The notes under the pieces were generated by a model, which had not been told where the DNA came from, made no database searches, and saw only the letters and a list, made by a program, of their open reading frames with translations. A stretch of DNA of 64,000 nucleotides from Pseudoduganella danionis (GTDB lineage: Bacteria > Pseudomonadota > Gammaproteobacteria > Burkholderiales > Burkholderiaceae_D): positions 248,001-312,000 of the forward strand of contig NZ_WNKW01000004.1 of NCBI RefSeq assembly GCF_009720775.1, in the 5' to 3' direction. A program made the position numbers and the translations under genes. Positions 37,411-46,318 of the stretch are shown one piece after another. Position 1 is the stretch's first letter, and every line of letters begins with the position of its first letter.

Positions 37411-39779
37411 ATAATAATCATCTAGACGGTCTATATCCAATAGTGAGTCGAGATAACGATTTTCATATATCGGCAATTCCGGATATAGCGCGACCGGAAG
37501 GTATTGAGCAACCCGTCTATAACAGGTACTCGACCTGGGTATTAATTGACAATCGTGGACCTCAAAGTATATATCGAATTTTACTTGCAGACGAAGAGCA
37601 CTTGTACTTGATAAAAGTCGGAGGAATGGATGGAGCCAAGCCAATCTATTTTTCTCCGTCTAAGCGTGCATCTGACCGTATTCGTATGGATAGGTCAAAG
37701 TGTGACCAGCTTTATTATTCACAGCGTTTTAGAGCCGTTCATGATAGTTTTATTCCAGAGCAAATGGAATCCGGCGTATGCCTTCCAAATCGTGAAGACA
37801 AATTTAAAAAGAAGAATGAGGTGGTGACTTATGCTTTGTCTCAATGGGGCGACCTTCTTCTCTTGGATAAAAATATTTATGCAGATGCGATTAAGTCGTT
37901 GGTATTGCAATTTTGCGTCTCTGATGTATCAGTTCGGCGATGGCTTGAAACATCCTATTTTTATCGTGAGCATCCAAATGCTTCGTTGGATAGAGTTTGG
38001 GAGCAAGGTCATTGCAATAAAGGCAGTGTAGAAGAGCCAAAACGAAAAATAAAAACAAAAATCCCTTTTAAGAAAGATAATTTTAATGTTGGCAGACCTA
38101 TTTCAAGTAAACGTATTGGAATGCCTGGGACTCATAACAATAGAAGGTTAGCACCAAGGATAGCTACAATTATAAAAAATTTCATCTATAAAGAAGTTAA
38201 AGAGACTACTGACACATTTTTAATTATTTATCAACGAGTAAATGACATCTGTCTTGTTTCCTATAATAGAGATTCAAATGGAGATGTAAAAAAATACAAA
38301 ATCGATGAAGGCAAATTACCGCCCCCAAAGCGGTTAAAAGAAATCGCTAGAAAATATTACAACGAAGCACTTGGTGAATTAGTAAAGCAGACAAAAAAAA
38401 TTAGAGGTCGAAAATTTCAAAAGACTGGTGGTAGTGCTAGTGATATTGTTCATGAAGGCCTACCTATATATGACATAGATGCCACTATTGCTGATAATTA
38501 TCTTTTGTATGGAGATGATATTATCGAAATTGATGGTTGCAGAAAGCCTACGGTAATTATTGCAAAAGATAGATTAAGCAAAGCCATTGTTGGGTTATAT
38601 GTAACCTTCCGCTCAGAAAGGTCTGAAGGATATTTGGCGTGCATTATGTCTGCGTGTATGCGTAAGGAAACAGAACTGGATATGTGGGGTTTGGGCGAAT
38701 TAGGTGGAATGGTATATGGTTGTCCTTATGCCATTTTTGTCGACCGTGGAGCTGGAAGTTCTGAAATAGTTACGAACAAAGCGGCAGAAGACCTACGTGT
38801 GACCACAATCATTGCTAAGCCAGGCACTCCTCAAACTAAAGGCGGTATAGAAAATACGATGGGAAGTTTTCAAAGATGTATTTCTCATGTTCTAAGTGGT
38901 TCTTATTATCCAAGCGGGGATATTGAGTATGACAAGCATCGAAAACGGTATGCAGAGGATGGTGCTGTTCCTGTGAAGGTTTTCATGCGAGCTTTATGGA
39001 TGATGGTAAGTGAGCATAACTTAAAGCCAATTACATCGCCCGAATTATCACTTGATATGCTTAAAAATTCAAAGTTTTCGGCTAATCCGCAGGGAGTATT
39101 TAATTATTATCGAGAGCGGCGTCGAGGTGATATAGCATGGGATTGGCCATTGGAAACAGCAATTAGAAAATTTGGACTTGAAAAAAAATGTCATGCACCA
39201 AATGGTATTGTTACTAATGATTCTACGAAATATTCGTGTCCTCAATTGATTGAGCATTCGTACGCATATGAACAACAATTTAAAAAAACCTATGTGGCAA
39301 CGATTTTTACTATACTTAACTGGTCTTTCGTAGTTTATTGGGACTCTCCGAGTGGTCATCTTATTGAGCTGAAGGAAAAAAAATTACCATTTTCAGATGA
39401 AATTATTGGCCCCCAATGGTACCGCGATTACATAAATATGCGAAAAAGACACGCAATTGGAAATGGGTATAAGGAGCATGCTGCTGGCAAGAAGATGATA
39501 TGGGAGAAAAGTAAGAACCACGTATCTAAAGAAACCCAGAAGAATATGGTTTCAGTAGATAAACGTTCAACAAGAAAACAAGATAAAGATATGACCGTGC
39601 AAGAGCGCGAGTCAGCAAAACAGGATGGAGCTGAATATCTGGAGCGGCAACAGTATGAGGCTCTTTATGGCCAGTTGCGTCCCACGAAAGATGCTGAAAG
39701 GAATACAGACAGCATAGCTGAAGATGCTATTTTTTCGTTGGGTTTTGATAACAATCAGGTGTTACGCTTAGAGGATTAA
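37407..39779 (+). CDS. TnsB-like DDE transposase
   Basis: 790 residues. The retroviral-integrase-type core has Asp376 (DIIEIDGCRKP), Asp446 (AIFVDRGAGSSE) and Glu482 (TPQTKGGIENTMGSF), which is exact DD(35)E spacing. The N-terminal part should hold the end-binding domains; the C-terminus (residues 690-790) is charged and polar, where TnsB contacts its partners. It would bind the 20-bp repeats at the ends and join strands. It is distinctly A/T-rich compared with tnsA1/tniQ1. In Tn7 it is followed by tnsC, but here it is followed by 200 bases without a gene and then a HAD protein. Confidence 0.85.
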   Translation: MNNNHLDGLYPIVSRDNDFHISAIPDIARPEGIEQPVYNRYSTWVLIDNRGPQSIYRILLADEEHLYLIKVGGMDGAKPIYFSPSKRASDRIRMDRSKCDQLYYSQRFRAVHDSFIPEQMESGVCLPNREDKFKKKNEVVTYALSQWGDLLLLDKNIYADAIKSLVLQFCVSDVSVRRWLETSYFYREHPNASLDRVWEQGHCNKGSVEEPKRKIKTKIPFKKDNFNVGRPISSKRIGMPGTHNNRRLAPRIATIIKNFIYKEVKETTDTFLIIYQRVNDICLVSYNRDSNGDVKKYKIDEGKLPPPKRLKEIARKYYNEALGELVKQTKKIRGRKFQKTGGSASDIVHEGLPIYDIDATIADNYLLYGDDIIEIDGCRKPTVIIAKDRLSKAIVGLYVTFRSERSEGYLACIMSACMRKETELDMWGLGELGGMVYGCPYAIFVDRGAGSSEIVTNKAAEDLRVTTIIAKPGTPQTKGGIENTMGSFQRCISHVLSGSYYPSGDIEYDKHRKRYAEDGAVPVKVFMRALWMMVSEHNLKPITSPELSLDMLKNSKFSANPQGVFNYYRERRRGDIAWDWPLETAIRKFGLEKKCHAPNGIVTNDSTKYSCPQLIEHSYAYEQQFKKTYVATIFTILNWSFVVYWDSPSGHLIELKEKKLPFSDEIIGPQWYRDYINMRKRHAIGNGYKEHAAGKKMIWEKSKNHVSKETQKNMVSVDKRSTRKQDKDMTVQERESAKQDGAEYLERQQYEALYGQLRPTKDAERNTDSIAEDAIFSLGFDNNQVLRLED

Positions 39780-39982
39780 TATTCTTATCGTAAGCTTATC
39801 CAGCACCTTTAAGCGCTTATTAATTACTATGCAGCAATGCATATTCCGGCAACGCTGTTTGAATCTGAGCTGCAGGGCACGCGCATATTGAGACCAGTGA
39901 TGTGACTCGTTCCCTTGGCATTAGGGATTCTCTAACGGAATGTATATCGACCATTTAAAGCAGGGTTTATAGGGACATAATC
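39780..39982. other. Gene-free segment where tnsC would be expected
   Basis: About 200 bases with no open frame of note and no P-loop coding capacity. No repeat matching the element ends was found. Confidence 0.5.
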
Positions 39983-40483
39983 ATGAACTATGTCATTGAG
40001 GAGACACCGATTTGCGTGCTCGATTTTGACGGGTGCCTGCATCATGATGAGGTTTATTATAGGCCTGGCTCGGGAGTGTACATGCGGGAACCTGGTCACC
40101 ACCTCTTTGAATGGGCACATGTTCTTGTCGACCTATTAGAGCCGTATCCAAGTGTGCGCATCGCACTGAGTACGTCTTGGGTTAGGTCGCGCGGCTTTCA
40201 ATTCGCGAAAACCGCACTTCCATGTCCATTACGAGAAAGAGTCATCGGCGCTACGTACCATACCCGCGAAGTTCAAAAACGTGATTTCGATTTTATGAGT
40301 CGCGGCGAACAGGTCTTAAATTACGTTGAGCGCCGCAATCTCAAACGCTGGTTTGCTATCGACGATGATGTGGCGGGCTGGCCGACTTGGTGCCTACATC
40401 GCCTAGTGCAGACGCAAGGACATAGCGGCCTGAGCGACCCAAGTGCGCAGAATGCTGTTCGTAGAATTCTCGAGGTACTTTAA
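39983..40483 (+). CDS. HAD-domain protein (SAK_2-like)
   Basis: 166 residues. The HAD phosphatase motif I is VLDFDGCLHHDE, motif II LSTSW. WFAIDDDVAGW would be motif IV. This resembles the HAD domain family found in Burkholderiales accessory DNA and in RNA-repair-associated proteins. Phosphatase substrate unknown. It starts at ATG 39983 and is a stand-alone cargo gene. Confidence 0.75.
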   Translation: MNYVIEETPICVLDFDGCLHHDEVYYRPGSGVYMREPGHHLFEWAHVLVDLLEPYPSVRIALSTSWVRSRGFQFAKTALPCPLRERVIGATYHTREVQKRDFDFMSRGEQVLNYVERRNLKRWFAIDDDVAGWPTWCLHRLVQTQGHSGLSDPSAQNAVRRILEVL

Positions 40484-40694
40484 ATGAGTATTCTCATCAA
40501 TCCGGACAGCGATTCTCGCGGTAAGTCGGAGGCATAATGACACGTCAAACCGGACACCTGTTCTCCTATCGGGACATCAAATTGCATTTTGGAGTAAGCG
40601 ATGCTGAGGTCCGCTTACGCCCCAAATCCAGCAGTTCGCGGCAGCCAGGGGTACTGGCTGCCTCGCGCTGTTAACGGACTGCCCTTGGTTCATT

Positions 40695-41312
40695 TCACCC
40701 CTCCATCGCAGCCAACATTGACGGACAAACCTGCTCAGCCCTTAATCCGTCAATGACGCCCTGGCGGTCGACGGGCATCCGGTTCTGACTCACCTTCCAT
40801 TTCCCTTCGATTGAACTGATGGGAATCTCGATTCCCACAATGGCTTTGAGTTGTGCCGCGATAAAGTCTTCCGGGGCATCGGAGACCGTCCAGGGATGTT
40901 CGCGATGACGCTCGTGGTTGTTGGTCATTTCGTCGATTTGCTCCCGAACCCAAGTCACATCGTCGAAAACTTGGGGCCTGCCGCGAACCTGGACCATTGC
41001 AAAGTTCCAAGTAGGCACGACTTTGCCGTTTTCAGCTTTGGACGGATACCACGAGGGTGTCACATAGCATTCGGGGCCTTGAAAAACCACCAAGGCCTCG
41101 GCTCCCTCACGAAGAGCATCCAGCTGCTTGTTTCTCCGCGCCAGATGCGCACGCAGTATCCCGTGTTCTCTTCCGACGTGAAGCGTGAAGGGAATCAGGT
41201 TGGCTATCAGGCCATCGCCCCCGGCGGTAATTAGTGTAGCTAAGGGGTGCGCGGTAATCAGGTCATGGAGAACATCAAGACGCTCTTCTCTAAACATCGA
41301 TGGGCAGTGCAT
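40695..41312 (-). CDS. PaiB-type FMN-binding negative transcriptional regulator / flavin-split-barrel protein
   Basis: 205 residues from ATG 41312, which has AAAGGA just upstream (ATG 41327 is five codons earlier and lacks it). FMN split-barrel features: ATLITAGGDGLIANLIPF, FQGPECYVTPSWYPSK, VPTWNFAMVQVRG and the C-terminal KVSQNR. It belongs to the PaiB/FMN-binding family, usually paired with a MocR/PdxR-type regulator, and the remains of one are divergent from it here. Confidence 0.88.
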   Translation of the reverse strand: MHCPSMFREERLDVLHDLITAHPLATLITAGGDGLIANLIPFTLHVGREHGILRAHLARRNKQLDALREGAEALVVFQGPECYVTPSWYPSKAENGKVVPTWNFAMVQVRGRPQVFDDVTWVREQIDEMTNNHERHREHPWTVSDAPEDFIAAQLKAIVGIEIPISSIEGKWKVSQNRMPVDRQGVIDGLRAEQVCPSMLAAMEG

Positions 41313-41430
41313 TTCGGGTCCTTTCATCGGTCAATTCGTGGGTGTATTTTTCCGGAAAACCGGACTATTATTAAGAGCCAGTTATCCAATATTTAAATGG
41401 TCCAGTTTTCTGGGTAAGGGGAGCCTGTTC

Positions 41431-41769
41431 ATGCCGCGTCGTCAGTTGGTGATAGAGATTCCTGCCCTTGGAGCGATTGACCGCAACCGAGGCGGAATTG
41501 GTCGGCAACTTGCAGAAGCGCTGCGCAACGCTATATCTAGAGGGGAGTTGGCTGCTGGCGAGCGGCTACCATCCACCAGGGCTTTGGCCGAGTCCTTGGG
41601 CCTGTCACGAGGTACCGTGACGGAAGCCTACGAGCAGTTGATGGCCGAAGGGTGTCTGGATGCACAGCCCGGTGCAAGCACAAAGGTACCTGCCGTCCGC
41701 GCTGTATTTTCAACGGAGCTATTGGTGCTTACTCCAACGAGAACAATGCTCGATTCACCACGTGCATGA
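41431..41769 (+). pseudogene. Truncated MocR/PdxR-type GntR regulator (N-terminal HTH only)
   Basis: The first about 85 residues are a normal GntR-type winged HTH (GRQLAEALRNAISRGELAAGERLPSTR, LGLSRGTVTEAYEQL) preceded by a short leader. After QPGASTKVP near 41690 the MocR pattern stops, and the remaining codons run into the antisense of the isochorismatase fragment. The aminotransferase-like domain (about 350 residues) is absent. It is divergent from the paiB-like gene, the usual arrangement. The short HTH may still be made, but is probably not a full regulator. Confidence 0.75.
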
Positions 41770-42059
41770 AGCCAGCGCTCAAGCCCTGTGTTAATGAAGG
41801 CATCGGGTACGTTCTTTTCTACTACATGCTCATGTGTTAATGGGGAAAATCTCGGTTGAAACTCTACGCCAGGTTGGCCAGGCCAAAACGGCGAGTTAGG
41901 CGTTCTAGAGATATGGCGTACGTGAACCACTGGCGCTTTTCGCTTCCGCCAATCCTCTAGGAGTTTAGCAATCGTATCCTCTGCTTGATGATTATTCCGA
42001 ACCTCGGCCTTGGGCCAAGTCATTCCAACTTGCATGTCAATGATTAAAAGAGTCGTCAT
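41628..42059 (-). pseudogene. Truncated isochorismatase-family cysteine hydrolase
   Basis: 143 codons. It starts normally (TTLLIIDMQVGM, catalytic Asp) and has the usual VGVSTNSSVENTARTAG, where Cys is normally next to Ser in the nucleophile position (here Ser). It then loses family similarity after about residue 125 and continues into antisense MocR sequence. The C-terminal 50-60 residues are missing. It is convergent with the MocR fragment: both genes lose their 3' halves at the same point (about 41690). Confidence 0.7.
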
Positions 42060-42109
42060 ATGAATCGTCTAATTCTTAGAGTGAATCCGTTGGCTGCTTA
42101 TGGCTGGAG

Positions 42110-42349
42110 TCAGCCGTTATCAATTGGGGTAACCGACAGCACCTTAACCTTAGACGTCGCGTCGTGAACCTCTTCATCACCATTGAGGTAATTCCAGAAA
42201 TCCTCATAAGCGATTTCAACATCTCGGATGGTTGCACAGTCTTCGAAAATTCGATTCGTCGCCGTATCAATTATTTCATCGCGCGGGACTGTGAAAGTAT
42301 GGGGTTCTACAGTCAAATCTACAGACAGTGCCCTAACACTATATTTCAT
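42110..42349 (-). CDS. Small hypothetical protein
   Basis: 79 residues, acidic (KYSVRALSVDLTVEPHTF, IAYEDFWNYLNGDEEVHD). It has no known domain that I recognise. It starts with ATG 42349 and ends 50 bases before the hydrolase fragment. It is a plausible small gene, given its full use of the gap and non-repetitive composition. Confidence 0.4.
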   Translation of the reverse strand: MKYSVRALSVDLTVEPHTFTVPRDEIIDTATNRIFEDCATIRDVEIAYEDFWNYLNGDEEVHDATSKVKVLSVTPIDNG

Positions 42350-42569
42350 ATCTAACCCACTGTTTCTTTAGTTGCAATCGATGGTTCGCTGCTGGCCTGA
42401 CTCCGGCCACGCTAGTGGCGGTTGCAGCTAAAGAGAATAGCAATTATTGATTCGACAATGTACGCGGATTGTCACCATTCCGAACATAAGGCGAGCACTC
42501 ACTTTTCCAATATCGACTTGATTTCTTCAGCACTGGGTATGTCACATCAACTCAATGCTGTTAGAATTG

Positions 42570-42720
42570 TCGAGTCATTGGGGAGTAGCCGCTCTTCATC
42601 CACCGAAGAGGCTTACGTCAACATACTTGGTCAGCAGACCATGGCGTAAGCGGACCTCACGCTTGGCAAGACCATTGACCATTACGCTTCCGGTTGGCCG
42701 GGGAATCGTGGTGGTCAATC
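42570..42720 (+). promoter_or_regulatory. yybP-ykoY type manganese riboswitch
   Basis: The leader of the UPF0016 gene carries the conserved blocks of this class: GGGGAGTAGCCG (42580-42591), then after a stem AACATACTTGG (42620-42630), AGACC and GGCAAGACC. Downstream, ATTGACCA (42674-42681) can pair with TGGTCAAT (42712-42719) in a large hairpin close to the ribosome-binding site (GGGAG before ATG 42747), a plausible switch. Manganese exporters, including this family, are the usual genes under it. Confidence 0.8.
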
Positions 42721-42746
42721 GTCCTTTGTCCGGCCTGGGAGTACAT

Positions 42747-43325
42747 ATGGAATCACTACTTGTTTCAACTGGAGTTGTCGCCCTTGCCGAGATTGGCGAT
42801 AAGACGCAGCTCCTCGCCTTCATCCTGGCAGCGCGCTTCAAAAAACCACTCCCTATCGTTTTTGGAATATTGGCCGCTACCATCATCAATCATGGACTAG
42901 CGGGCGCGTTAGGAACATGGATTACGACCTCAGTGAGTCCAGAGATACTTCGTTGGGTCTTAGGTGCGTCCTTTATCGGAATGGCAGTTTGGACTTTAAT
43001 CCCCGATAAAATCGAAGACGAAGAAACACAGGTAGCACATAAATTTGGCGTTTTCGGTGCAACGCTTATTACGTTTTTCCTTGCAGAGATGGGTGATAAG
43101 ACTCAGATTGCAACGGTTGCATTAGCCGCACATTACGGTGCGCCCCTGATGGTTGTTGGCGGTACGACATTAGGAATGCTAATCGCGGATGTCCCAGCTG
43201 TTTTCATCGGTGACAAACTATCGAAAAAAATCCCCATGAAACTTGTTCATTCCATCGCAGCTGCCGTCTTTGCACTACTTGGATTTGCTACGTTAATGGG
43301 AGCAGGTTCCAAGCTGGGTTTCTAG
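42747..43325 (+). CDS. UPF0016/TMEM165-family manganese exporter
   Basis: 192 residues in the membrane with about six transmembrane segments. It carries the two family signatures EIGDKTQ (residue 15 area) and EMGDKTQ (second half), the cation-binding E-x-G-D-K-T of TMEM165/GDT1 proteins; bacterial members such as MneA export Mn2+. Start ATG 42747 has GGGAG seven bases upstream; the open frame reaches further upstream but through the riboswitch. Riboswitch control fits induction by manganese. Confidence 0.9.
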   Translation: MESLLVSTGVVALAEIGDKTQLLAFILAARFKKPLPIVFGILAATIINHGLAGALGTWITTSVSPEILRWVLGASFIGMAVWTLIPDKIEDEETQVAHKFGVFGATLITFFLAEMGDKTQIATVALAAHYGAPLMVVGGTTLGMLIADVPAVFIGDKLSKKIPMKLVHSIAAAVFALLGFATLMGAGSKLGF

Positions 43326-43377
43326 CGGAAAACTGCCACATAATATCGCCTTGTCCGTGCAAGCAGCCGAGGCGATA

Positions 43378-43563
43378 TCAACAAGATTTGGTCTGGGCGG
43401 CACGTACCCTCAATTTGAAACTTGCAGGCGCTGCAGCCCCACTGGCTACGCCCCAAGCCACGGCCCATCGCATTGATTTACTCTTTTCCTCACGAGTTAA
43501 GGCAGTGCCAATCCGGTCCATGGCTACGCCCATACGAAAGACTCTGTACGCCTGTTTTGTCAT
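43378..43563 (-). CDS. Possible small alanine-rich protein
   Basis: 61 codons, ATG 43563 (TKQAYRVFRMGVAMDRIGTALTREEKSKSMRWAVAWGVASGA). It fills the gap between the exporter and the recombinase. No domain recognised; it could be spurious. Confidence 0.3.
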   Translation of the reverse strand: MTKQAYRVFRMGVAMDRIGTALTREEKSKSMRWAVAWGVASGAAAPASFKLRVRAAQTKSC

Positions 43564-43639
43564 CTAACAATTCTCGTCCTATCCTGCAATACAAGCGTTG
43601 TGAAAAATCAATGCATTGGCGTTGACTTTGGAGGACGAG

Positions 43640-45244
43640 ATGGTCAAAAGACTTGGTCTGGCATCTACATCTGAAACAGCGTCTCAGATAACTAATCGGG
43701 CGGTTGCATACGTTCGTATGTCCACTGAGCGTCAAGAATACTCAACAAAAAATCAATTGGATGTAATCGAGAAATATGCCACTGAACACGACTTATCAAT
43801 TGTGGCAATTTACGAAGATGCTGGGAAAAGCGGGTTAACCAAAAGTGGGCGACCAGCGCTTTGTCGCTTGATTGAGGACGTACAAACACGCCACGACTTT
43901 GCCTTCATTTTGGTTTACGACGTAACTCGATGGGGACGCTTTCAAGACATTGATGAGAGCGCATACTATGAATATCAATGTCGCAGACTTGGCGTATCAA
44001 TCGCATACTGTGCAGAGCCCTTCGATAACGATGGGTCGCCGTATTCGGCCATCATGAAAATGCTTAAGCGTGCCGCAGCCGCAGAGTTCAGCAGAGAGTT
44101 ATCTGTAAAAGTGTTTGCGGGACAATGCAGGCTCATCCGAATGGGCTATAAGACAGGCGGTGCAGCCATTTACGGCCTAAGCAGACTACTACTTGGAAAA
44201 GATGGGATTCCTGTAGGGATACTCAAATCAGGGGAGTGGAAAGCGATACAGAATCAACGAGTAATATTCGCACCAGGCCCTGAAGAGGAAATCGAAATCG
44301 TGAACCTCATTTTCAAGTGGTATGTTGACGATGGTGTCGGCGACCGTCGCATCGCGTCCTTGTTGAACTCACAGAACGTACCTTCAAAATATGGAGGAAA
44401 ATGGACCCACAATATTATTCGATGCATGCTCAAGAACGAAAAGTACATTGGGAACCTTATCTTCAATAAGGCTTCATTCAAGCTGAAAAACAAAGCCGTT
44501 AGTAACCCTCCAGAAAGCTGGGTCCGGTGCGACAACGCATTTCCGGCAATCGTTCCAATTGAACTTTATGATGCAGCCCAAAGGGAGCGTAGACGACGGA
44601 ACGGTCACTACTCGACCGAAGAACTTATTGCGATTCTTAGGCGAATATATAGAGAAAAAGGGCGGATTTCGAGCAACTTGATTAATCAAGACCCCGACGC
44701 TCCCACGGCCACCTTATTCTGGTGCCGCTTTGGAGGGATGTTCGAAGCCTACAAACTGGCTGGGATTCCCTATGTCGGAAACGATGAGGAACTTGGGGTG
44801 AGAAAGAGAAACTATGCGTTTAAAGATATCGTTCAGGCCCAAGTCGAGAAGCTCGTGCGCGCAGCAGGCGGGTATAGCGAAAGACAGCTAGGCCACTGGG
44901 CCACCAATACCTATAGGATGCGACTAAATGGTTTAGTGAACATCGCAATTCGAGTGCTAAGCTGCCGGCACGAGCCTAAGTACGGCTATAACCGCTGGTG
45001 GGTAAATTCGCCCAGCAAATTAGAGGTAGATTTTCTGATTGCAGCCCAACTCGATAAATCGAACACTGAAATCGTTCGGTATTTCCTCTTTCCACGTGAG
45101 GACTTTGGAATGTCTGACATTGCATTTACTGAAGCTAGCGTAGGTCGGCTTCAGGGGTACTCAACTTCACATCTAGAGGATTTTTTTGGACCCATCGAAA
45201 TTCCGGAATCTAAAGATGACTTGGGTGTCTTATGGGCCTCTTAG
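43640..45244 (+). CDS. Large serine recombinase
   Basis: 534 residues. ATG 43640 is preceded by GGAGG (43630-43634). The resolvase domain has AVAYVRMSTERQEYSTKNQ (Ser nucleophile) and DVTRWGRFQD. The recombinase domain follows (YKTGGAAIYGLSR, NQRVIFAPGPEEEIEIVNLIFKWY, KYIGNLIFNK), as in large serine integrases, with an unknown C-terminal tail. The cysteines of a zinc ribbon are not evident. It could integrate or excise a nested element, but I did not find its attachment sites. Confidence 0.88.
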   Translation: MVKRLGLASTSETASQITNRAVAYVRMSTERQEYSTKNQLDVIEKYATEHDLSIVAIYEDAGKSGLTKSGRPALCRLIEDVQTRHDFAFILVYDVTRWGRFQDIDESAYYEYQCRRLGVSIAYCAEPFDNDGSPYSAIMKMLKRAAAAEFSRELSVKVFAGQCRLIRMGYKTGGAAIYGLSRLLLGKDGIPVGILKSGEWKAIQNQRVIFAPGPEEEIEIVNLIFKWYVDDGVGDRRIASLLNSQNVPSKYGGKWTHNIIRCMLKNEKYIGNLIFNKASFKLKNKAVSNPPESWVRCDNAFPAIVPIELYDAAQRERRRRNGHYSTEELIAILRRIYREKGRISSNLINQDPDAPTATLFWCRFGGMFEAYKLAGIPYVGNDEELGVRKRNYAFKDIVQAQVEKLVRAAGGYSERQLGHWATNTYRMRLNGLVNIAIRVLSCRHEPKYGYNRWWVNSPSKLEVDFLIAAQLDKSNTEIVRYFLFPREDFGMSDIAFTEASVGRLQGYSTSHLEDFFGPIEIPESKDDLGVLWAS

Positions 45245-45649
45245 TCCTATCGTAAGTCACATTAGCCGACTGTCCGCTACTGGCCGAACGCTGCCTGCAG
45301 CAAGGGCATCAGCATAGCGATTCAAAATTGGGGAAAGCTCTCTAATTGTCACGTCCCCAATTCTCCCCAAACTGGTGTTGCAATAACTAGCCACTTCGGT
45401 TTCTTCGCATCAGACGTGCGACTAATACAGGCAGTAACCGGTTATGATTATGCTAAACAAATCGAGAGAGAGTATATCGGAGCGCGTCAAGGTAGTTGTA
45501 GCGCTCCGTAGTAAATATCTTTGAGTTTCTAAGTTTTTTTAGTTTTGTTTATTGCTAGCGAAATTTCTTGTTTAGACCCATAAAGCGACAAAAAATATTT
45601 TTTTATAGTCGATTCACAATATGAGGAAAATCATACGAACACCTTCAAT
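45245..45649. other. Gene-free region after the recombinase with one long hairpin
   Basis: 405 bases of A/T-rich DNA. GGAGCGC (45479-45485) and GCGCTCC (45501-45507) form an inverted repeat around 15 bases, with no T-run. No gene seen. Confidence 0.5.
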
Positions 45650-45877
45650 GTGAGAGTGAAGCGCGGTCCACTTTCTGGAATAGCGACAGATGGAACTAGG
45701 CTAAATATATTGCCGGGTTTGTATACAGTACGAACGGATGGTGCTAACCTTGTTTTCGAGCGAACTGATACGCGTAACGATGGAAGTATCGTCGTGGATA
45801 TGAATGATTATCCAGAAATTGGCGAATTTCCCAGCGGAATTCATACCAACACTCAAATTGAATTAGTTGACTACTAA
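45650..45877 (+). CDS. Small hypothetical protein A (paired with the next gene)
   Basis: 75 residues, GTG start after an A-rich leader. Acidic, beta-rich-looking (TRNDGSIVVDMNDYPEIGEFPSGI). No domain recognised. Followed after 15 bases by another small gene, so a two-gene unit is likely. Confidence 0.45.
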   Translation: MRVKRGPLSGIATDGTRLNILPGLYTVRTDGANLVFERTDTRNDGSIVVDMNDYPEIGEFPSGIHTNTQIELVDY

Positions 45878-45892
45878 AAAATCAGGAACATC

Positions 45893-46105
45893 ATGCAAGG
45901 CACAATTCAGATTGGTAATGAGATTATTACATTCATGCGTGGACCAGATTATGATGATGCACATGAATTTGGCCCATCCGATACCGTTTCCTATTCAATA
46001 AATACTCTCGGCATAGGAGCAACGCAGCCTCTGACAATGCCACGAAAAGACTTCTTAAAAGTATTGATGCATTTTACGGAAAAGGCCAAGTCTTCCTTTT
46101 CATAA
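45893..46105 (+). CDS. Small hypothetical protein B
   Basis: 70 residues, ATG 45893 preceded by GGAAC. Contents such as QIGNEIITFMRGPDYDDAHE and MPRKDFLKVLMHF do not match a family I know. Probably co-transcribed with the gene at 45650. Confidence 0.45.
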   Translation: MQGTIQIGNEIITFMRGPDYDDAHEFGPSDTVSYSINTLGIGATQPLTMPRKDFLKVLMHFTEKAKSSFS

Positions 46106-46318
46106 AGAACTCGCATTATTAACTTCCCTAGAATTTTGAATGGCTAAGGAGCCTTTGAGAAGGGCTTAAGTACGCGGAGCTCAACGTGGCGTAAGCGCTA
46201 TCTCAAGAGTTATTGCCACCGTCTATGCCGGGCATCGCCGTAGACGCATATTGCCAAGTATGAAACCTTCAATTACGGCGGATTCCGTCCCAAAACGGAC
46301 GCCGAAAGAATTACATAG

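Noticed and set aside
42555..42746. N-terminal extension of the UPF0016 protein
   Set aside because: The open frame there coincides with the riboswitch, and the extension has no membrane-protein character.
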